Shown: positions 8,365-18,812, counted from the first letter of the stretch. The stretch: 64,000 nt of DNA from Pseudanabaena sp. lw0831 (GCF_016584665.1 NZ_BBJB01000115.1:62001-126000), one strand, 5' to 3'. Notes: a model not told the origin generated them from the letters alone. Numbers and translations are program-made.

Positions 8365-9996
8365 ATGCTGAACTTTCAAATACATTCTTCAAATAGAATT
8401 TCACAAGTGTTACGCCTTTTTTTTGTTTTTATCCTAGTCGTTGGAATTTTTTTGAGATTCAATGGTTTAGATAAAAGGGTTTACTGGTTAGATGAAGTTG
8501 CTACTTCATTTAGGATTGCAGGTTTCACAATAGCAGAAGTGGATCAACAACTTTACGATGGCAAAGTTGTTGATATAAACGCTCTCCAAAAATACCAAAA
8601 GCCCAATCCAGAGAGGAGTTGGGGCGATACTATTAACTCTTTGGTAGTCGATGATGCTCAACATCCACCGCTATATTTTGTAATGGTCAGATTTTGGGCT
8701 GAATTCGTTGGCAGTTCGCCTGCCGTAATCAGAATTTTATCTGTATTAATTAGCTTATTGATTTTCCCTTGTTTTTATTGGTTATGTATTGAGTTATTTA
8801 ATTCGGCAGTTTTTGGATGGATTGCTATTGCCTTAACTTCAGTTTCATTACTTCACTTAACCTATGCTCAAGAAGCAAGAGAATACAGTTTATGGATAGT
8901 AACAATCCTATTCTCAAGCGCTGCTTTACTTCGATCTATAAGGCTTAAAACTAAACTCAGTTTTGGGATTTATGGAACAAGTATAATTGTGGGACTATAT
9001 ACATTTCCGCTAACGGGAATTGTTTTATTAGGTCATGGAATTTATCTAGCTATTATAGAAAAGTTCCGATTGACAAAATCTTTAATTTATTTTTTAATTT
9101 CTGCATCTACTGCACTCCTAGCTTATATTCCTTGGATATGGATTATATTAACGAATACATCTAGAGTTAAAAGCACTACATCTTGGATGTTTGTTGAACG
9201 ACCTCTCCAAGATTTAATATATTTTTGGTTGGTCAATATTACCCATGTTTTTGTTCATCATTCAAGGTTTAGAATAGTCTTTCTTATAATATTTTTGACT
9301 TCACTTTACTTCATGTACAGTAAAGTCTCTAAGCATATATGGCTATTTGTATTGACATTAACATTGCCAACTCTAATTATATTTACATTAGCAGATTTAG
9401 TTTCTAAATCAAGTTTTTCTTTTTTTCCCAGATATCTATGGCCATTTTTGTTGGGAACCCAGATTGCTTTGACTTGTGTAATTGGCTATATGATTACATC
9501 AGAGTCAAATAAAAATTGGTTGAAAAAGACGGGGATGGCAATTCTTATCATTACCCTAATAATTGGGTTTACTGGTTCTACAGCAAAGTTGATTCAAGAT
9601 AGCAAGGATGATCAATTGAAGTTGGTTGCAGATACTGTAAATAAAAGTGATTCTTCTCTACTAATTAACTTTATAAGCAACGAGGAAAATATTTCTATTG
9701 GTGATATTGGCGATATATTTAGCCTAAGTTATTTAATACAAAATAAAGCAAAACTCTTTTTGTTTAAACAGCCTAATACTCCAAAAATTCCTAATCAATT
9801 TAAAGATATTTTTGTTTTTTATCATATCCATAGATATGACAAAGCTAATGACAAAGAACCTGATTTATCAGGAATTATTAAGCAAGGTTATCAAGTACAG
9901 CCAATAGTATTAAAAGAGGGTGACAAAACAATCCTTTGGAAATTAAAGCTAGCCGATAAACAGGCTTTCAACACCGAAAACTATAGCAATCCGTAA
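8365..9996 (+). CDS. GT-C fold membrane glycosyltransferase (GT39/ArnT-like)
   Basis: 543 residues with about eleven membrane segments and a C-terminal soluble part (~420-543). The first periplasmic loop holds an acidic motif, VYWLDEVATSFRIAG (residues ~38-52), and a later DDAQHPPLYFVMVRFW, both typical of PMT/ArnT-type enzymes, which use polyprenyl-phosphate sugars. The donor and acceptor are unknown; lipid, protein or polysaccharide are all possible. The gene is more A/T-rich than its neighbours, has few HIP1 sites, and stands alone between two repeat-bearing gaps, which could mean acquisition by transfer (inference). Confidence 0.85.
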   Translation: MLNFQIHSSNRISQVLRLFFVFILVVGIFLRFNGLDKRVYWLDEVATSFRIAGFTIAEVDQQLYDGKVVDINALQKYQKPNPERSWGDTINSLVVDDAQHPPLYFVMVRFWAEFVGSSPAVIRILSVLISLLIFPCFYWLCIELFNSAVFGWIAIALTSVSLLHLTYAQEAREYSLWIVTILFSSAALLRSIRLKTKLSFGIYGTSIIVGLYTFPLTGIVLLGHGIYLAIIEKFRLTKSLIYFLISASTALLAYIPWIWIILTNTSRVKSTTSWMFVERPLQDLIYFWLVNITHVFVHHSRFRIVFLIIFLTSLYFMYSKVSKHIWLFVLTLTLPTLIIFTLADLVSKSSFSFFPRYLWPFLLGTQIALTCVIGYMITSESNKNWLKKTGMAILIITLIIGFTGSTAKLIQDSKDDQLKLVADTVNKSDSSLLINFISNEENISIGDIGDIFSLSYLIQNKAKLFLFKQPNTPKIPNQFKDIFVFYHIHRYDKANDKEPDLSGIIKQGYQVQPIVLKEGDKTILWKLKLADKQAFNTENYSNP

Positions 9997-10086
9997 ATGT
10001 TTTGTGGAATATTTCATCCGAACGGTTCGCTATTGTACAAAGATTTGTGAGAACTGAGGCAGCACAAAACATCACCTCAATCTAAT

Positions 10087-10192
10087 AATACCAAAACACA
10101 AAATGGCATAGCCATTTTGTGTTTTGAAAACCCTTACTGGGCTTGATTTTTAATTCACAAAAGTGTGACGACACTTTTGTGAATTGGGATTA
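10087..10192 (+). repeat. Family A double-hairpin repeat, copy 2
   Basis: Hairpin A at 10092-10126 (arm CAAAACACAAAATGGC, loop ATA) and hairpin B at 10152-10185 (AATTCACAAAAGTGT ... ACACTTTTGTGAATT) are joined by AAACCCTTACTGGGCTTG. It fills most of the gap between two convergent genes (glycosyltransferase and petH) and could act as a bidirectional terminator there. Confidence 0.85.
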
Positions 10193-10224
10193 GATAGTAG
10201 AAGAAAAAACCTCAACCTAAGTTT

Positions 10225-11513
<1,289 letters not shown>

Positions 11514-13334
11514 ATGCTTCAAAAAAAGTTTTTACTGGTATCGAGACCAAGATCAGTTATGAGTCTAGAGGAGGCTACTTTGCGAACAACGGGTGCATTT
11601 GCTCTCATCGACAGTGTGAGACGACAGGGTGTTAAGCATATTTTCGGCTACCCTGGTGGAGCAATCCTACCAGTGTACGATGAAATTTATAAGTTTGAGG
11701 CAAGAGGGGAGCTTAAGCATTACCTCGTGCGTCATGAGCAGGGAGCCGTCCATGCTGCGGATGGATATGCTCGCGCCACTGGAAATGTGGGTGTATGCGT
11801 TGCGACTTCAGGACCTGGAGCAACCAATTTGGTGACAGGTATTGCTACTGCGCAAATGGACTCGATTCCGATGGTGGTAATCACAGGGCAAGTTCCTTCC
11901 TATGCGATCGGTACTGATGCATTTCAAGAAACAGATATCTGGGGCATTACTCTTCCAATTGTTAAGCATTCCTATGTGATTCGTAGAGCTGAAGATATTG
12001 CGCGGATCGTTACTGAGGCTTTTCACATTGCAGGGACTGGTCGACCTGGACCAGTATTAATCGATATTCCTAAGGACATTGCTCAGAAATCATTTGAATA
12101 TAATCCTGATGTGAAGATTAACTTGCCTGGCTATCAGCCCAAGGTTAAGGGATATTTGCATCAAATTGCGGCAGCGATCGCGTTAATTCGTGAAGCCAAA
12201 AGACCATTACTTTATGCAGGTGGCGGTACGGTACTTGCCGATGCCCATGCTGAGCTTGCCGAATTCGCTAAACGCTTCCAGTTACCAGTGACCACAACCC
12301 TGATGGGGAAAGGTGCGTATGATGAAAATAATTACCTTTCCGTGGGCATGTTGGGAATGCATGGTACGGCCTATGCCAACTTTGCCGTACAGGGATGTGA
12401 TCTATTAATTGCGGTTGGTGCAAGATTTGACGATCGCGTTACGGGTCGTCTGGATAAATTTGCTCCCGAAGCCAAAGTTATTCATATTGACATTGATCCT
12501 GCGGAAGTTGGCAAAAATCGCAAACCCAATGTACCAATTGTTGGTGATGTAAAGGAAGTATTGCAGGCGATGCTTGAAGCTTCTAGTTATGAAGAAAATA
12601 TTCAAACTAAAGCGTGGTTGAGCAAGATTGATGAGTGGAAAGAAGACTATCCACTTGAAGTCCCTGCCTATGACAATGTGCTATCCCCACAACAAGTCAT
12701 CTATGAATTTGGCAGACAAGCTCCCAATGCTTATTTCACGACTGATGTTGGTCAGCACCAAATGTGGGCGGCTCAGTTAATTAAAACTGGACCTCGCAAG
12801 TGGATTTCGAGCGCAGGACTTGGCACGATGGGCTATGGAATGCCAGCGGCGATGGGTGCAAAAGTAGCTCTTCCCGACGATCAAGTCATCTGCATTAGCG
12901 GCGATGCCAGTATTCAGATGAATATTCAGGAGCTTGGCACATTGGCGCAGTATGGTATCAAGGTCAAAGTGATCATTATTAATAATGGTTGGCAAGGCAT
13001 GGTGCGTCAGTGGCAAGAAAGTTTCTATGATGAGCGCTACTCCTCTTCTAATATGGAAGTTGGTATGCCTGATTTTGTAAAGCTTGCTGAAGCCTTTGGC
13101 ATTAAAGGTATGAAGGTTATTGAGCCAAGTGATTTGCAATCTGCGGTTGCTGAGATTCTTGCCTATGATGGGCCAGTGTTTGCTGATTTCCGTGTTAAGC
13201 GCAATGAGAACTGTTATCCGATGGTTCCCCCAGGGGCAAGCAATGCGGAAATGGTGGGCTTGCAAACCCCAAAACTGCGGCTAAGCCAAGAAATGTCTGA
13301 GCCTGTGGCTCAGTTGGAAAGAGCTTTAGTTTAG
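11514..13334 (+). CDS. ilvB: Acetolactate synthase large subunit
   Basis: 606 residues. It catalyses the first common step of valine, leucine and isoleucine synthesis, joining two pyruvates, or pyruvate and 2-oxobutyrate, using ThDP, Mg and FAD. The N-terminal pyrimidine-binding domain has [18 protein letters not shown] (~39-56) and the catalytic glutamate in [16 protein letters not shown] (~71-86). The C-terminal ThDP domain has [14 protein letters not shown] (~463) through [15 protein letters not shown] (~487). MLQKK at 11514 is used here, but an inner ATG at 11559 ([16 protein letters not shown]) fits the family start better. No ilvN regulatory-subunit gene adjoins it. Confidence 0.96.
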   Translation: MLQKKFLLVSRPRSVMSLEEATLRTTGAFALIDSVRRQGVKHIFGYPGGAILPVYDEIYKFEARGELKHYLVRHEQGAVHAADGYARATGNVGVCVATSGPGATNLVTGIATAQMDSIPMVVITGQVPSYAIGTDAFQETDIWGITLPIVKHSYVIRRAEDIARIVTEAFHIAGTGRPGPVLIDIPKDIAQKSFEYNPDVKINLPGYQPKVKGYLHQIAAAIALIREAKRPLLYAGGGTVLADAHAELAEFAKRFQLPVTTTLMGKGAYDENNYLSVGMLGMHGTAYANFAVQGCDLLIAVGARFDDRVTGRLDKFAPEAKVIHIDIDPAEVGKNRKPNVPIVGDVKEVLQAMLEASSYEENIQTKAWLSKIDEWKEDYPLEVPAYDNVLSPQQVIYEFGRQAPNAYFTTDVGQHQMWAAQLIKTGPRKWISSAGLGTMGYGMPAAMGAKVALPDDQVICISGDASIQMNIQELGTLAQYGIKVKVIIINNGWQGMVRQWQESFYDERYSSSNMEVGMPDFVKLAEAFGIKGMKVIEPSDLQSAVAEILAYDGPVFADFRVKRNENCYPMVPPGASNAEMVGLQTPKLRLSQEMSEPVAQLERALV

Positions 13335-13442
13335 CTTCAATTAGATATAAGAGTGGCGCATTGCGCCACTCTTATATCTAATTGAAGCAATAAATGTGTT
13401 AAAAGTGTTGCAAAGCAACACTTTTAACACATTTATTGCTTC
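13334..13442. repeat. Two chained palindromes after ilvB (second is family B, copy 1)
   Basis: The first hairpin (13334-13388, arm GCTTCAATTAGATATAAGAG, GC-rich tip) ends in GAAGC, and that same GAAGC starts the second (13384-13442, arm GAAGCAATAAATGTGTTAAA, inner core AAAAGTGTTGC AAA GCAACACTTTT). The two stems therefore share bases and can only form one at a time at the junction. The first begins at the ilvB stop codon and probably ends its transcript. Confidence 0.8.
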
Positions 13443-13464
13443 GGGATTGAGTGCAAAGCGCTGT

Positions 13465-13503
13465 AAAGAGAAATCCTCACGCCCAGCGCGAGGATTTCTC
13501 TTT
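13465..13503 (+). terminator. Third hairpin in the ilvB-rppH gap
   Basis: Arms AAAGAGAAATCCTC / GAGGATTTCTCTTT around a short GC-rich loop, followed by T residues. It is only 54 bp before the start of the Nudix gene, so that gene must be transcribed from a promoter very close to, or downstream of, this stem. Confidence 0.6.
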
Positions 13504-13556
13504 TTGATGATAATTGGCGACGGTGATATGCTTTTGCATTGTTTACGTGAAAATCA

Positions 13557-14042
13557 ATGACACCAGAAAAATCTTATCGCCCAAATGTGGGGATTATTGT
13601 TTTTAACCGCAAAGGTGAAGTGCTAGTCGGTGAACGTGTCGGTGTGCCTGATTCATGGCAATTTCCACAGGGTGGAATCGATGAGGGTGAAGATCCTCAA
13701 GCAGCAGCTTTGCGTGAACTGTATGAAGAAGTGGGCATAAACAATGCTGTATTAGCCTATGTACATCCTGAATGGTTATATTACGATTTCCCGTCAACCC
13801 TAAAGCTATCGGGGAAATGGGCAAACTATTGTGGACAAAGACAGCGATGGTTTGCTTTTTATTGGGATCATCCTGCATCTGACTGTAAGTTAGATATCCA
13901 CGATCGCGAGTTTCGGATAGTGCAATTTATGGCGATCGATAAAACCCTCGATTCGATTGTTCGATTTAAAAGAGAAGTTTATCAACAGGTCGTTAAAATT
14001 TTTACGCCCGTAATCCGTGATTACATAGGCAAATTGCCGTAG
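13557..14042 (+). CDS. rppH: Nudix hydrolase, RppH-type RNA pyrophosphohydrolase
   Basis: 161 residues. The Nudix box is complete: GGIDEGEDPQAAALRELYEE followed by VGI (residues ~38-60), which fits GX5EX7REUXEEXGU. The N-terminal YRPNVGIIVFNRKGEVLVGE, the QFPQGG entry and the RQRWFAFYW motif are typical of RppH and dinucleoside-polyphosphate hydrolases. RppH removes pyrophosphate from 5'-triphosphate RNA and starts decay; plant and cyanobacterial relatives may act mainly on Ap4A-type nucleotides, so the substrate remains open. Confidence 0.9.
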   Translation: MTPEKSYRPNVGIIVFNRKGEVLVGERVGVPDSWQFPQGGIDEGEDPQAAALRELYEEVGINNAVLAYVHPEWLYYDFPSTLKLSGKWANYCGQRQRWFAFYWDHPASDCKLDIHDREFRIVQFMAIDKTLDSIVRFKREVYQQVVKIFTPVIRDYIGKLP

Positions 14043-14160
14043 GGTTAATTCGATCAAGAATTAAGAAATTTGAAGTTCCTTAATACATTAGATAGATATT
14101 CCTATAGGCTTACTCTATGACCAGAAGCTCGATCTTGATCTGGTTTTAGGAGTATAAAAA

Positions 14161-14763
14161 GTGGATTTGTCTAAATACCTACGCTTTACTCATCTGGGTA
14201 TAGCTTGGCGCAGAATTTCTCTGTTTTTGATTACTTTGTTTGCTGTAGTTGGCTTACAGCATTTTTTTGTTGAGCCTAGTTTTTCTGCTTCTAATTCGTA
14301 GTCTAATGCGATCGCCTCATCTTCATTAATTACCCAAAATAATAGCGATCGGCTTATTGCTCAAGATAGTACTGCTGACTCACCTAGTCTTAGAACTTAC
14401 GAGTCTCTAAGTGATGAGCAGAAAGCCCTCGTTGACAAAATTATACTTTTTGCCAGTATCTTTGGCTTAGTGGTTTATGTTTTCACCAGTTTCTGTCTGA
14501 TGAAAATTGCTGACAAGCTCAACATTCCCAATAGTTGGCTTGCATGGATTCCGATCGCCCAAACTTGGGTAATGGTTCGCGCTGCTGGAAAATCAGGATG
14601 GTGGCTAATCCTACTATTTATTCCCTTCGTTAATATTGTCATTGCCTTTATTCTCTTATTTGCCATGCCAGTCAGCCTTGGTAAATCATCGCTCTATGGT
14701 CTGTTGCCCTTTGTGCCCATATTGGGAATATTTCTTTACTTTGGATTGCTTGCTTTTACGTAA
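14161..14763 (+). pseudogene. DUF5684-like membrane protein, interrupted by an in-frame TAG
   Basis: A GTG at 14161 has a good AGGAG site 8 bases before it and opens a frame encoding a membrane segment (ISLFLITLFAVVGLQHFF). At 14299-14301 this frame hits a TAG. Beyond it the same frame continues without further stops to 14763 and encodes about four more hydrophobic segments, including AQTWVMVRAAGKSGWWLILL, the hallmark of small DUF5684-type membrane proteins. No ATG occurs in this frame just after the TAG, and the first GTG is at 14470. So either the gene carries a nonsense mutation at codon 47, the TAG is read through, or it is a base error. Confidence 0.65.
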
Positions 14764-14774
14764 AAGCAAAAATA

Positions 14775-14817
14775 AAAGAAAGAGAGAGATGTGCGAAGCA
14801 CATCTCTCTCTTTCTTT
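14775..14817. terminator. Perfect hairpin between convergent genes
   Basis: A 20-bp stem (arm AAAGAAAGAGAGAGATGTGC) with a GAA loop, ending at the stop codon of the DJ-1 gene on the minus strand and 12 bp after the stop of the broken membrane gene on the plus strand. Confidence 0.75.
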
Positions 14818-15355
14818 AAACAATCATATCTGTGGCGAGTTGATTAGCGATCGCCTCACCTTGCAAAATTTCCGCTAACTTCAGCGCAAATGCCATAGCT
14901 GTGCCAGCACCACGACTGGTCACCACATTGCCATCAACGACCACAGGAATAGTCAAATAGTCCGCGACTTGCATCTGATCTTTAACCGATGGATAGGATG
15001 TGGCGCGTTTATCCTTGAGTAATCCTGCGGCGGACAGAACACTTGGAGCAGCACAGATGGCGGCGACGAGCTTATTAGCATCAGCATGGGCGATTAACAT
15101 TTTGGCAATGCGGGGATCTTCTCTGAGCCGAAAAGTACCCGCACCGCCAGCAAGTACGATCGCATCAAATTGACTTGCCTCGACTTGATCGAGAAGTGTA
15201 TCGGCAATAATGGCGATCGCATGAGCACCAATCACAGTTTGCGTAGCTAAACCTGCGGTAGTTACCTCAACCCCAGCTCGGCGCAACACATCGATAATCG
15301 TGATTGCTTCTATTTCTTCAAAACCTTCAAATAGAGGGACAAGTACGATAGGCAT
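14816..15355 (-). CDS. DJ-1/PfpI family protein (YajL-like)
   Basis: 179 residues, single class I glutamine-amidotransferase-like domain. The reactive cysteine is C101 in VAAICAAPSVLSAAGLL, and the conserved glutamate that lowers its pKa is in the N-terminal GFEEIEA motif. DAIVLAGGAG (~64-73) forms the nucleophile-elbow neighbour. Family members act as protein/nucleotide deglycases, glyoxalases or redox chaperones; which applies here cannot be decided from sequence. It lies 55 bp after the Zur-like regulator on the same strand, with a short hairpin between them at 15381-15417. Confidence 0.9.
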   Translation of the reverse strand: MPIVLVPLFEGFEEIEAITIIDVLRRAGVEVTTAGLATQTVIGAHAIAIIADTLLDQVEASQFDAIVLAGGAGTFRLREDPRIAKMLIAHADANKLVAAICAAPSVLSAAGLLKDKRATSYPSVKDQMQVADYLTIPVVVDGNVVTSRGAGTAMAFALKLAEILQGEAIANQLATDMIV

Positions 15356-15380
15356 ATTTCACCAATTAAATTAAAAACCA

Positions 15381-15417
15381 AAGTTAGATCGGCAAGCTTA
15401 GCTCGCCGATCTAACTT
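15381..15417 (-). terminator. Hairpin overlapping the end of the Fur-family gene
   Basis: Arms AAGTTAGATCGGC / GCCGATCTAACTT with a short AGCTTAGCT centre. It overlaps the last codons and stop of the gene at 15411-15803 and so may end or attenuate its transcript before the DJ-1 gene. Confidence 0.55.
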
Positions 15418-15803
15418 GGAGATTCCTGCTGACATTCACTACACAATCCAAAAAATTCTAGAGTGTGATAATAGATTTGAAAAGTATGTTTTTTTGCTAG
15501 TTGATTACCCAGATCATGGATGGGGCAAGAATCGATAGGTAAAGACTTACCGCAATTAAGGCAATTGAGATGATGTCTATCGGCAGGGGTGAGGCTATAG
15601 ACGGTTTCGCCATTGGGTAAGGTCAGCGCCTTGATTAAGCCTTGCAGCTTGAGAGTATCTAGCGATCGATAGACCGTGGCTAGACCCACGCTGTTTTCAC
15701 TACTGCGTAACTCCGAGTGAATATCTTGAGCTGATACAGCGCGATCGTGATGTTGGAGGAGATGGAGAACTCGTTCTTGACTGCGAGTGAGTTTTTCTTT
15801 CAT
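15411..15803 (-). CDS. zur: Fur-family transcription regulator, Zur/FurB-like
   Basis: 130 residues. The N-terminal winged helix contains SVGLATVYRSLDTLKLQGLI (residues ~38-57), the Fur-family recognition helix. The C-terminal metal and dimer domain has two CXXC pairs (C81/C84 and C121/C124) and the HHLNCLNCGK segment, as in zinc-type Fur proteins. The SCPIHDLG and HTLEFFGLCSECQ segments match my memory of cyanobacterial Zur (FurB), which represses zinc uptake genes when zinc is bound; PerR or FurA are less likely. No zinc transporter adjoins it. A perfect hairpin at 15816-15856 separates it from the acetyltransferase gene upstream. Confidence 0.78.
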   Translation of the reverse strand: MKEKLTRSQERVLHLLQHHDRAVSAQDIHSELRSSENSVGLATVYRSLDTLKLQGLIKALTLPNGETVYSLTPADRHHLNCLNCGKSLPIDSCPIHDLGNQLAKKHTFQIYYHTLEFFGLCSECQQESPS

Positions 15804-15815
15804 GCTTTTGCTATT

Positions 15816-15856
15816 TACCCAACAAGAAATATCCGCAGGATATTTCTTGTTGGGTA
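15816..15856 (-). terminator. Perfect hairpin after the acetyltransferase gene
   Basis: A 19-bp stem (arm TACCCAACAAGAAATATCC) with a GCA loop, starting 4 bp past the acetyltransferase stop codon and 13 bp before the ATG of the Fur-family gene. Probably ends the upstream transcript. Confidence 0.65.
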
Positions 15857-15859
15857 TGG

Positions 15860-17098
15860 TTAGAACTTAAAAGGATTATAAATCAGGCATGGCGTAAAGC
15901 ATTTTTCTAATCGATCGCAAGTTTCTAAAGTGATTTCCGTAATCCATTGCTTTTGCACCAATTCAGAAATCGCCTGAGTGCCATAAATCAAAGCCGACAT
16001 ACCTGCGATCGTGGCATGAAAGTCGATCGCTAAATTGCCAATATCGCCGTTACCATAGCGTTTGACTGTAAGCTGACTGCGATCGCCATGGAGATCGCCA
16101 CTAATACTAAATACGCCATCATTCCAATGACAATATGGATCGCTGAGAGCAAAGATAAAAGGATCACAGGCGATCGGTAAGCCATGCAAAGCACCGACAA
16201 TATCGATCGCTCTGACCATCCAAGGCTCAGTCATCGATGAATCTAAGCGTCCTGAATTGCTGAGCCATGAATGGACATTTGCTCCTAATGGGACGGGCAT
16301 TTTTAGACTATGAATTTGATCGCGATGACTAGCAAAGAAGTGCAATAGGCGATCGCGTGATTTGATATCTGTCCAAAATAATGATGAAATTTCAATCTGG
16401 CGATCGCGCATCGGCAAATTACCACTGCTATCGATCGTATAGATCGCGATGGCTACAGGTTGGCGATCGCGTTTGATCACTACACAGAGCTTTTGGCGAT
16501 GCAAATGCCACCATTGATCGTAGGTAAAACTAGTAATTGCGAGACCATGACGGTGAGGTTGCAGGGTCTGCGATCGCAAGTTTTCATAAAGGAAATTAGA
16601 CAAAATATCCTTTACTTCTGTCGCAGGAAGGCGATCACAGGTCAAATTAGCTGAATTTGGTAGTTTTAAATAATTTTCTAAGGACGAGACTGGAATATTG
16701 ATCTCGTTAGTAGCATTGGCGATCGCATAGCCCAAGTTTCCATAAAAACTTTCCTTAAATGGCGTAAGCATACTTACGCAAATCCCTTGCATCCGCATTT
16801 CTAAAAATGCACTTTTCATCAGGGCTTTCACACAGCCCTGATTACGATATTCGGGATATGTCCAGACACCACCGATGCCCCCCATCGTCTTAAGACTGCC
16901 ACGCAACGATTGCTGAAAACTAAAGCATTGCAACGCTGCCACAATCTTGCCATCTATTTCTGCCGCTAAGACCTCCTCAGGATTTATCGCTGTCAAATGC
17001 GATCGGGGCAAATCTTGATTAGTCCAACGCGAATAGGCATACAAATCCCCCTTGAGAATTTCAAGACGTTCACTATTATTAATTTTGCGAATTTTCAT
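15860..17098 (-). CDS. Eis-type GNAT N-acetyltransferase
   Basis: 412 residues. The N-terminal GNAT domain carries GGIGGVWTYPEYRNQGCVKA (~73-92), which holds the acetyl-CoA pyrophosphate-binding R/QxxGxA-like loop, then a second GNAT-like domain and a C-terminal sterol-carrier-like domain (~300-412). The protein ends in NPFKF, like other Eis proteins, in which the C-terminal carboxylate takes part in catalysis. Mycobacterial Eis acetylates lysines and aminoglycosides; the natural substrate in cyanobacteria is unknown. It is divergent from psbE. The gene is very rich in GCGATCGC sites. Confidence 0.88.
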   Translation of the reverse strand: MKIRKINNSERLEILKGDLYAYSRWTNQDLPRSHLTAINPEEVLAAEIDGKIVAALQCFSFQQSLRGSLKTMGGIGGVWTYPEYRNQGCVKALMKSAFLEMRMQGICVSMLTPFKESFYGNLGYAIANATNEINIPVSSLENYLKLPNSANLTCDRLPATEVKDILSNFLYENLRSQTLQPHRHGLAITSFTYDQWWHLHRQKLCVVIKRDRQPVAIAIYTIDSSGNLPMRDRQIEISSLFWTDIKSRDRLLHFFASHRDQIHSLKMPVPLGANVHSWLSNSGRLDSSMTEPWMVRAIDIVGALHGLPIACDPFIFALSDPYCHWNDGVFSISGDLHGDRSQLTVKRYGNGDIGNLAIDFHATIAGMSALIYGTQAISELVQKQWITEITLETCDRLEKCFTPCLIYNPFKF

Positions 17099-17241
17099 GA
17101 AACAGTTGCCTTTAGAGTGATGCGTCAGTGCAAAGCATGTTTACTTACTCTTTGGTTTTATGTTTGCGATGGCAAGTATGTACAATAGTAAATTATTATT
17201 TAAGATAAAGATTTTAAACATCACACATTTAGAGGACTGTT

Positions 17242-17484
17242 ATGGCAGGTACTACTGGAGAACGCCCATTTTCCGACATTATTACTAGCGTTCGTTATTG
17301 GCTAATTCACAGCCTTACCATCCCTGCGTTGTTTTTGGCAGGTTGGCTATTTGTAAGCACAGGCTTAGCTTATGACGTATTTGGCACACCACGACCCAAC
17401 GAGTATTACAGTCAAGATCGTCAGACCGCACCTCTTGTAACAGATCGCTACAATCCCGCCAAAGATATCCAAATGGGTAAATAG
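17242..17484 (+). CDS. psbE: Cytochrome b559 alpha subunit of photosystem II
   Basis: 80 residues, the normal length. The single membrane helix follows [20 protein letters not shown], with haem ligand H23. The C-terminal lumenal part has [10 protein letters not shown], as in all PsbE proteins. Together with PsbF it binds one haem between two histidines in the photosystem II core and is needed for assembly and photoprotection. A purine-rich AGAGGA element lies ~5 bases before the ATG. It is the first gene of the psbEFLJ operon; the promoter must lie in the 143 bp shared with the divergent acetyltransferase gene. Confidence 0.99.
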   Translation: MAGTTGERPFSDIITSVRYWLIHSLTIPALFLAGWLFVSTGLAYDVFGTPRPNEYYSQDRQTAPLVTDRYNPAKDIQMGK

Positions 17485-17589
17485 GGCTTGGCTCAAAACA
17501 TTTCGTTGATTTTGTAGCTATATACTTAAGCTCTAAATTAACGACTCCAAATTAACGACCAAAATCAACGCATCTACTAATTAATAATT

Positions 17590-17724
17590 ATGGCAAGCAA
17601 TAATCCTAATCAACCCGTCCAATATCCCGTATTCACTTTCCGTTGGCTAGCAGTTCACGGTCTAGGAGTTCCTACCGTGTTTTTTATCGGCGCGATCGCA
17701 GCTATGCAATTCATCAGTCGTTAA
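17590..17724 (+). CDS. psbF: Cytochrome b559 beta subunit of photosystem II
   Basis: 44 residues ([20 protein letters not shown] and onward), one membrane helix, haem ligand H23 in [11 protein letters not shown], and the usual C-terminal QFISR. It pairs with PsbE in the thylakoid membrane. The gap after psbE is 105 bp, longer than in many cyanobacteria, and no strong Shine-Dalgarno site precedes the ATG. Confidence 0.99.
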   Translation: MASNNPNQPVQYPVFTFRWLAVHGLGVPTVFFIGAIAAMQFISR

Positions 17725-17803
17725 TTGAAACTCATTTCAGTTTTGCTTTTTTAAAACAAAACTTTTTACCTTTACCATTAACCTTTTACCTTTCCCCCTA
17801 CCT

Positions 17804-17920
17804 ATGGCTCCTAAAAATCCTAACAGCCAACCTGTAGAGTTGAACCGTACTTCTCTCTTCTTGGGACTACTGCTGATTTTCGTGACTGTGCTACTTTTTT
17901 CCAGTTATTTCTTTAACTAG
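17804..17920 (+). CDS. psbL: Photosystem II protein PsbL
   Basis: 38 residues, beginning [19 protein letters not shown] and ending SSYFFN, which are family hallmarks. One membrane helix. PsbL sits at the dimer interface of photosystem II and supports electron flow on the acceptor side. It is third in the operon; a pyrimidine-rich stretch with three near-repeats of ACCTTTTACC/ACTTTTTACC (17761-17790) fills the gap after psbF. Confidence 0.98.
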   Translation: MAPKNPNSQPVELNRTSLFLGLLLIFVTVLLFSSYFFN

Positions 17921-17968
17921 TTTTGCAATTCATTTCATAAAAATCATTTTTATCAGGAGGTTTAATTC

Positions 17969-18088
17969 ATGCTTCAAAATGGACGTATTCCGCTTTGGCT
18001 AGTTGCCACGGTTGCTGGTACTGGCGTACTGGTTGTTGTCGGTCTATTCTTTTATGGTTCCTACGTCGGGCTTGGCTCTGCTAGCTAA
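17969..18088 (+). CDS. psbJ: Photosystem II protein PsbJ
   Basis: 39 residues, [19 protein letters not shown] at the start, one membrane helix, ending in YVGLGSAS. PsbJ influences plastoquinone exchange at the acceptor side. AGGAGG at 17955-17960 is the only strong Shine-Dalgarno site of the operon, 8 bases before the ATG. The operon ends 10 bp later at a strong hairpin. Confidence 0.98.
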   Translation: MLQNGRIPLWLVATVAGTGVLVVVGLFFYGSYVGLGSAS

Positions 18089-18097
18089 ATTTCCATA

Positions 18098-18134
18098 AAA
18101 AAAAGGGGGAGCGCATTGCGCTCCCCCTTTTTTT
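18098..18134. terminator. Terminator of the psbEFLJ operon
   Basis: Stem AAAAAAAGGGGGAGCGCA with its complement and a T7 tract, directly after psbJ. The GST gene converges from the other side, so it works in both directions. Confidence 0.9.
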
Positions 18135-18687
18135 ATTCAATACCTAAAATTGCTTTTTTGTAAGCAGGGCGATCGCTAATCCGTTTCATGTAAGCATCGA
18201 TCGCAGGATAGTCAGCGTAGGATATTTTGATGAACAAAATCGCATAACCGAGAATCGCAGCAACTGCCACATCTGAGACAGTGAAGTTGTCGCCTGTGAT
18301 ATAAGATTGACTTTCGAGAATCTTGTTGATGCCACCGAGCAATCTTGGTGTTTCTTTTTCGCGAGTTTCTTCGCCAAACAAGCCAGGTCCAAGCGTAGCA
18401 TTTGCAAACAAGACCCATTGAGATGCGATCGCTCTTTCTTCTAAAGTTTTTACCTCTGCATATTTATCAGCAAGGTACAACAAAATTGCGCCTGACTCCC
18501 ATAATTGAAAGTCACCATCTGCGATCGCGGGGACTTTGCCGAAGGGATTAATTGCAAGGAAGTCGGGCTGTAAATGTTCACCAACGTTCATGTCGAGTAA
18601 TTGAAACTTGTAGGGGGCTTGCAATTCTTCTAGATACCATTTGACGATTGAGGCGCGACTTCTTGCGCCACCATAGAGTTTAATCAT
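18133..18687 (-). CDS. Glutathione S-transferase family protein
   Basis: 184 residues, slightly short. The thioredoxin-like N-terminal domain starts MIKLYGGARSRASIVKWYLE, with a serine region where many bacterial GSTs hold their catalytic Ser/Cys. GKVPAIADGDFQLWESGAIL (~50-69) carries the cis-proline and the ES glutathione-binding motif. The helical C-terminal domain has the FTVSDVAVAAIL motif (~138-149), the conserved capping box. Likely cytosolic, acting in detoxification or as a peroxidase; the substrate is unknown. Confidence 0.88.
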   Translation of the reverse strand: MIKLYGGARSRASIVKWYLEELQAPYKFQLLDMNVGEHLQPDFLAINPFGKVPAIADGDFQLWESGAILLYLADKYAEVKTLEERAIASQWVLFANATLGPGLFGEETREKETPRLLGGINKILESQSYITGDNFTVSDVAVAAILGYAILFIKISYADYPAIDAYMKRISDRPAYKKAILGIE

Positions 18688-18812
18688 CGGTTTTTACCTG
18701 TTAGTTCTAGAAGATAGAGTTAGTGATTTGCGATACATCTATCTTCAGATAAGCAATCGCCAGTATATAAGATTGAGGGGACACAGCATGTCCCCCTGAT
18801 CGTATGAACCCT

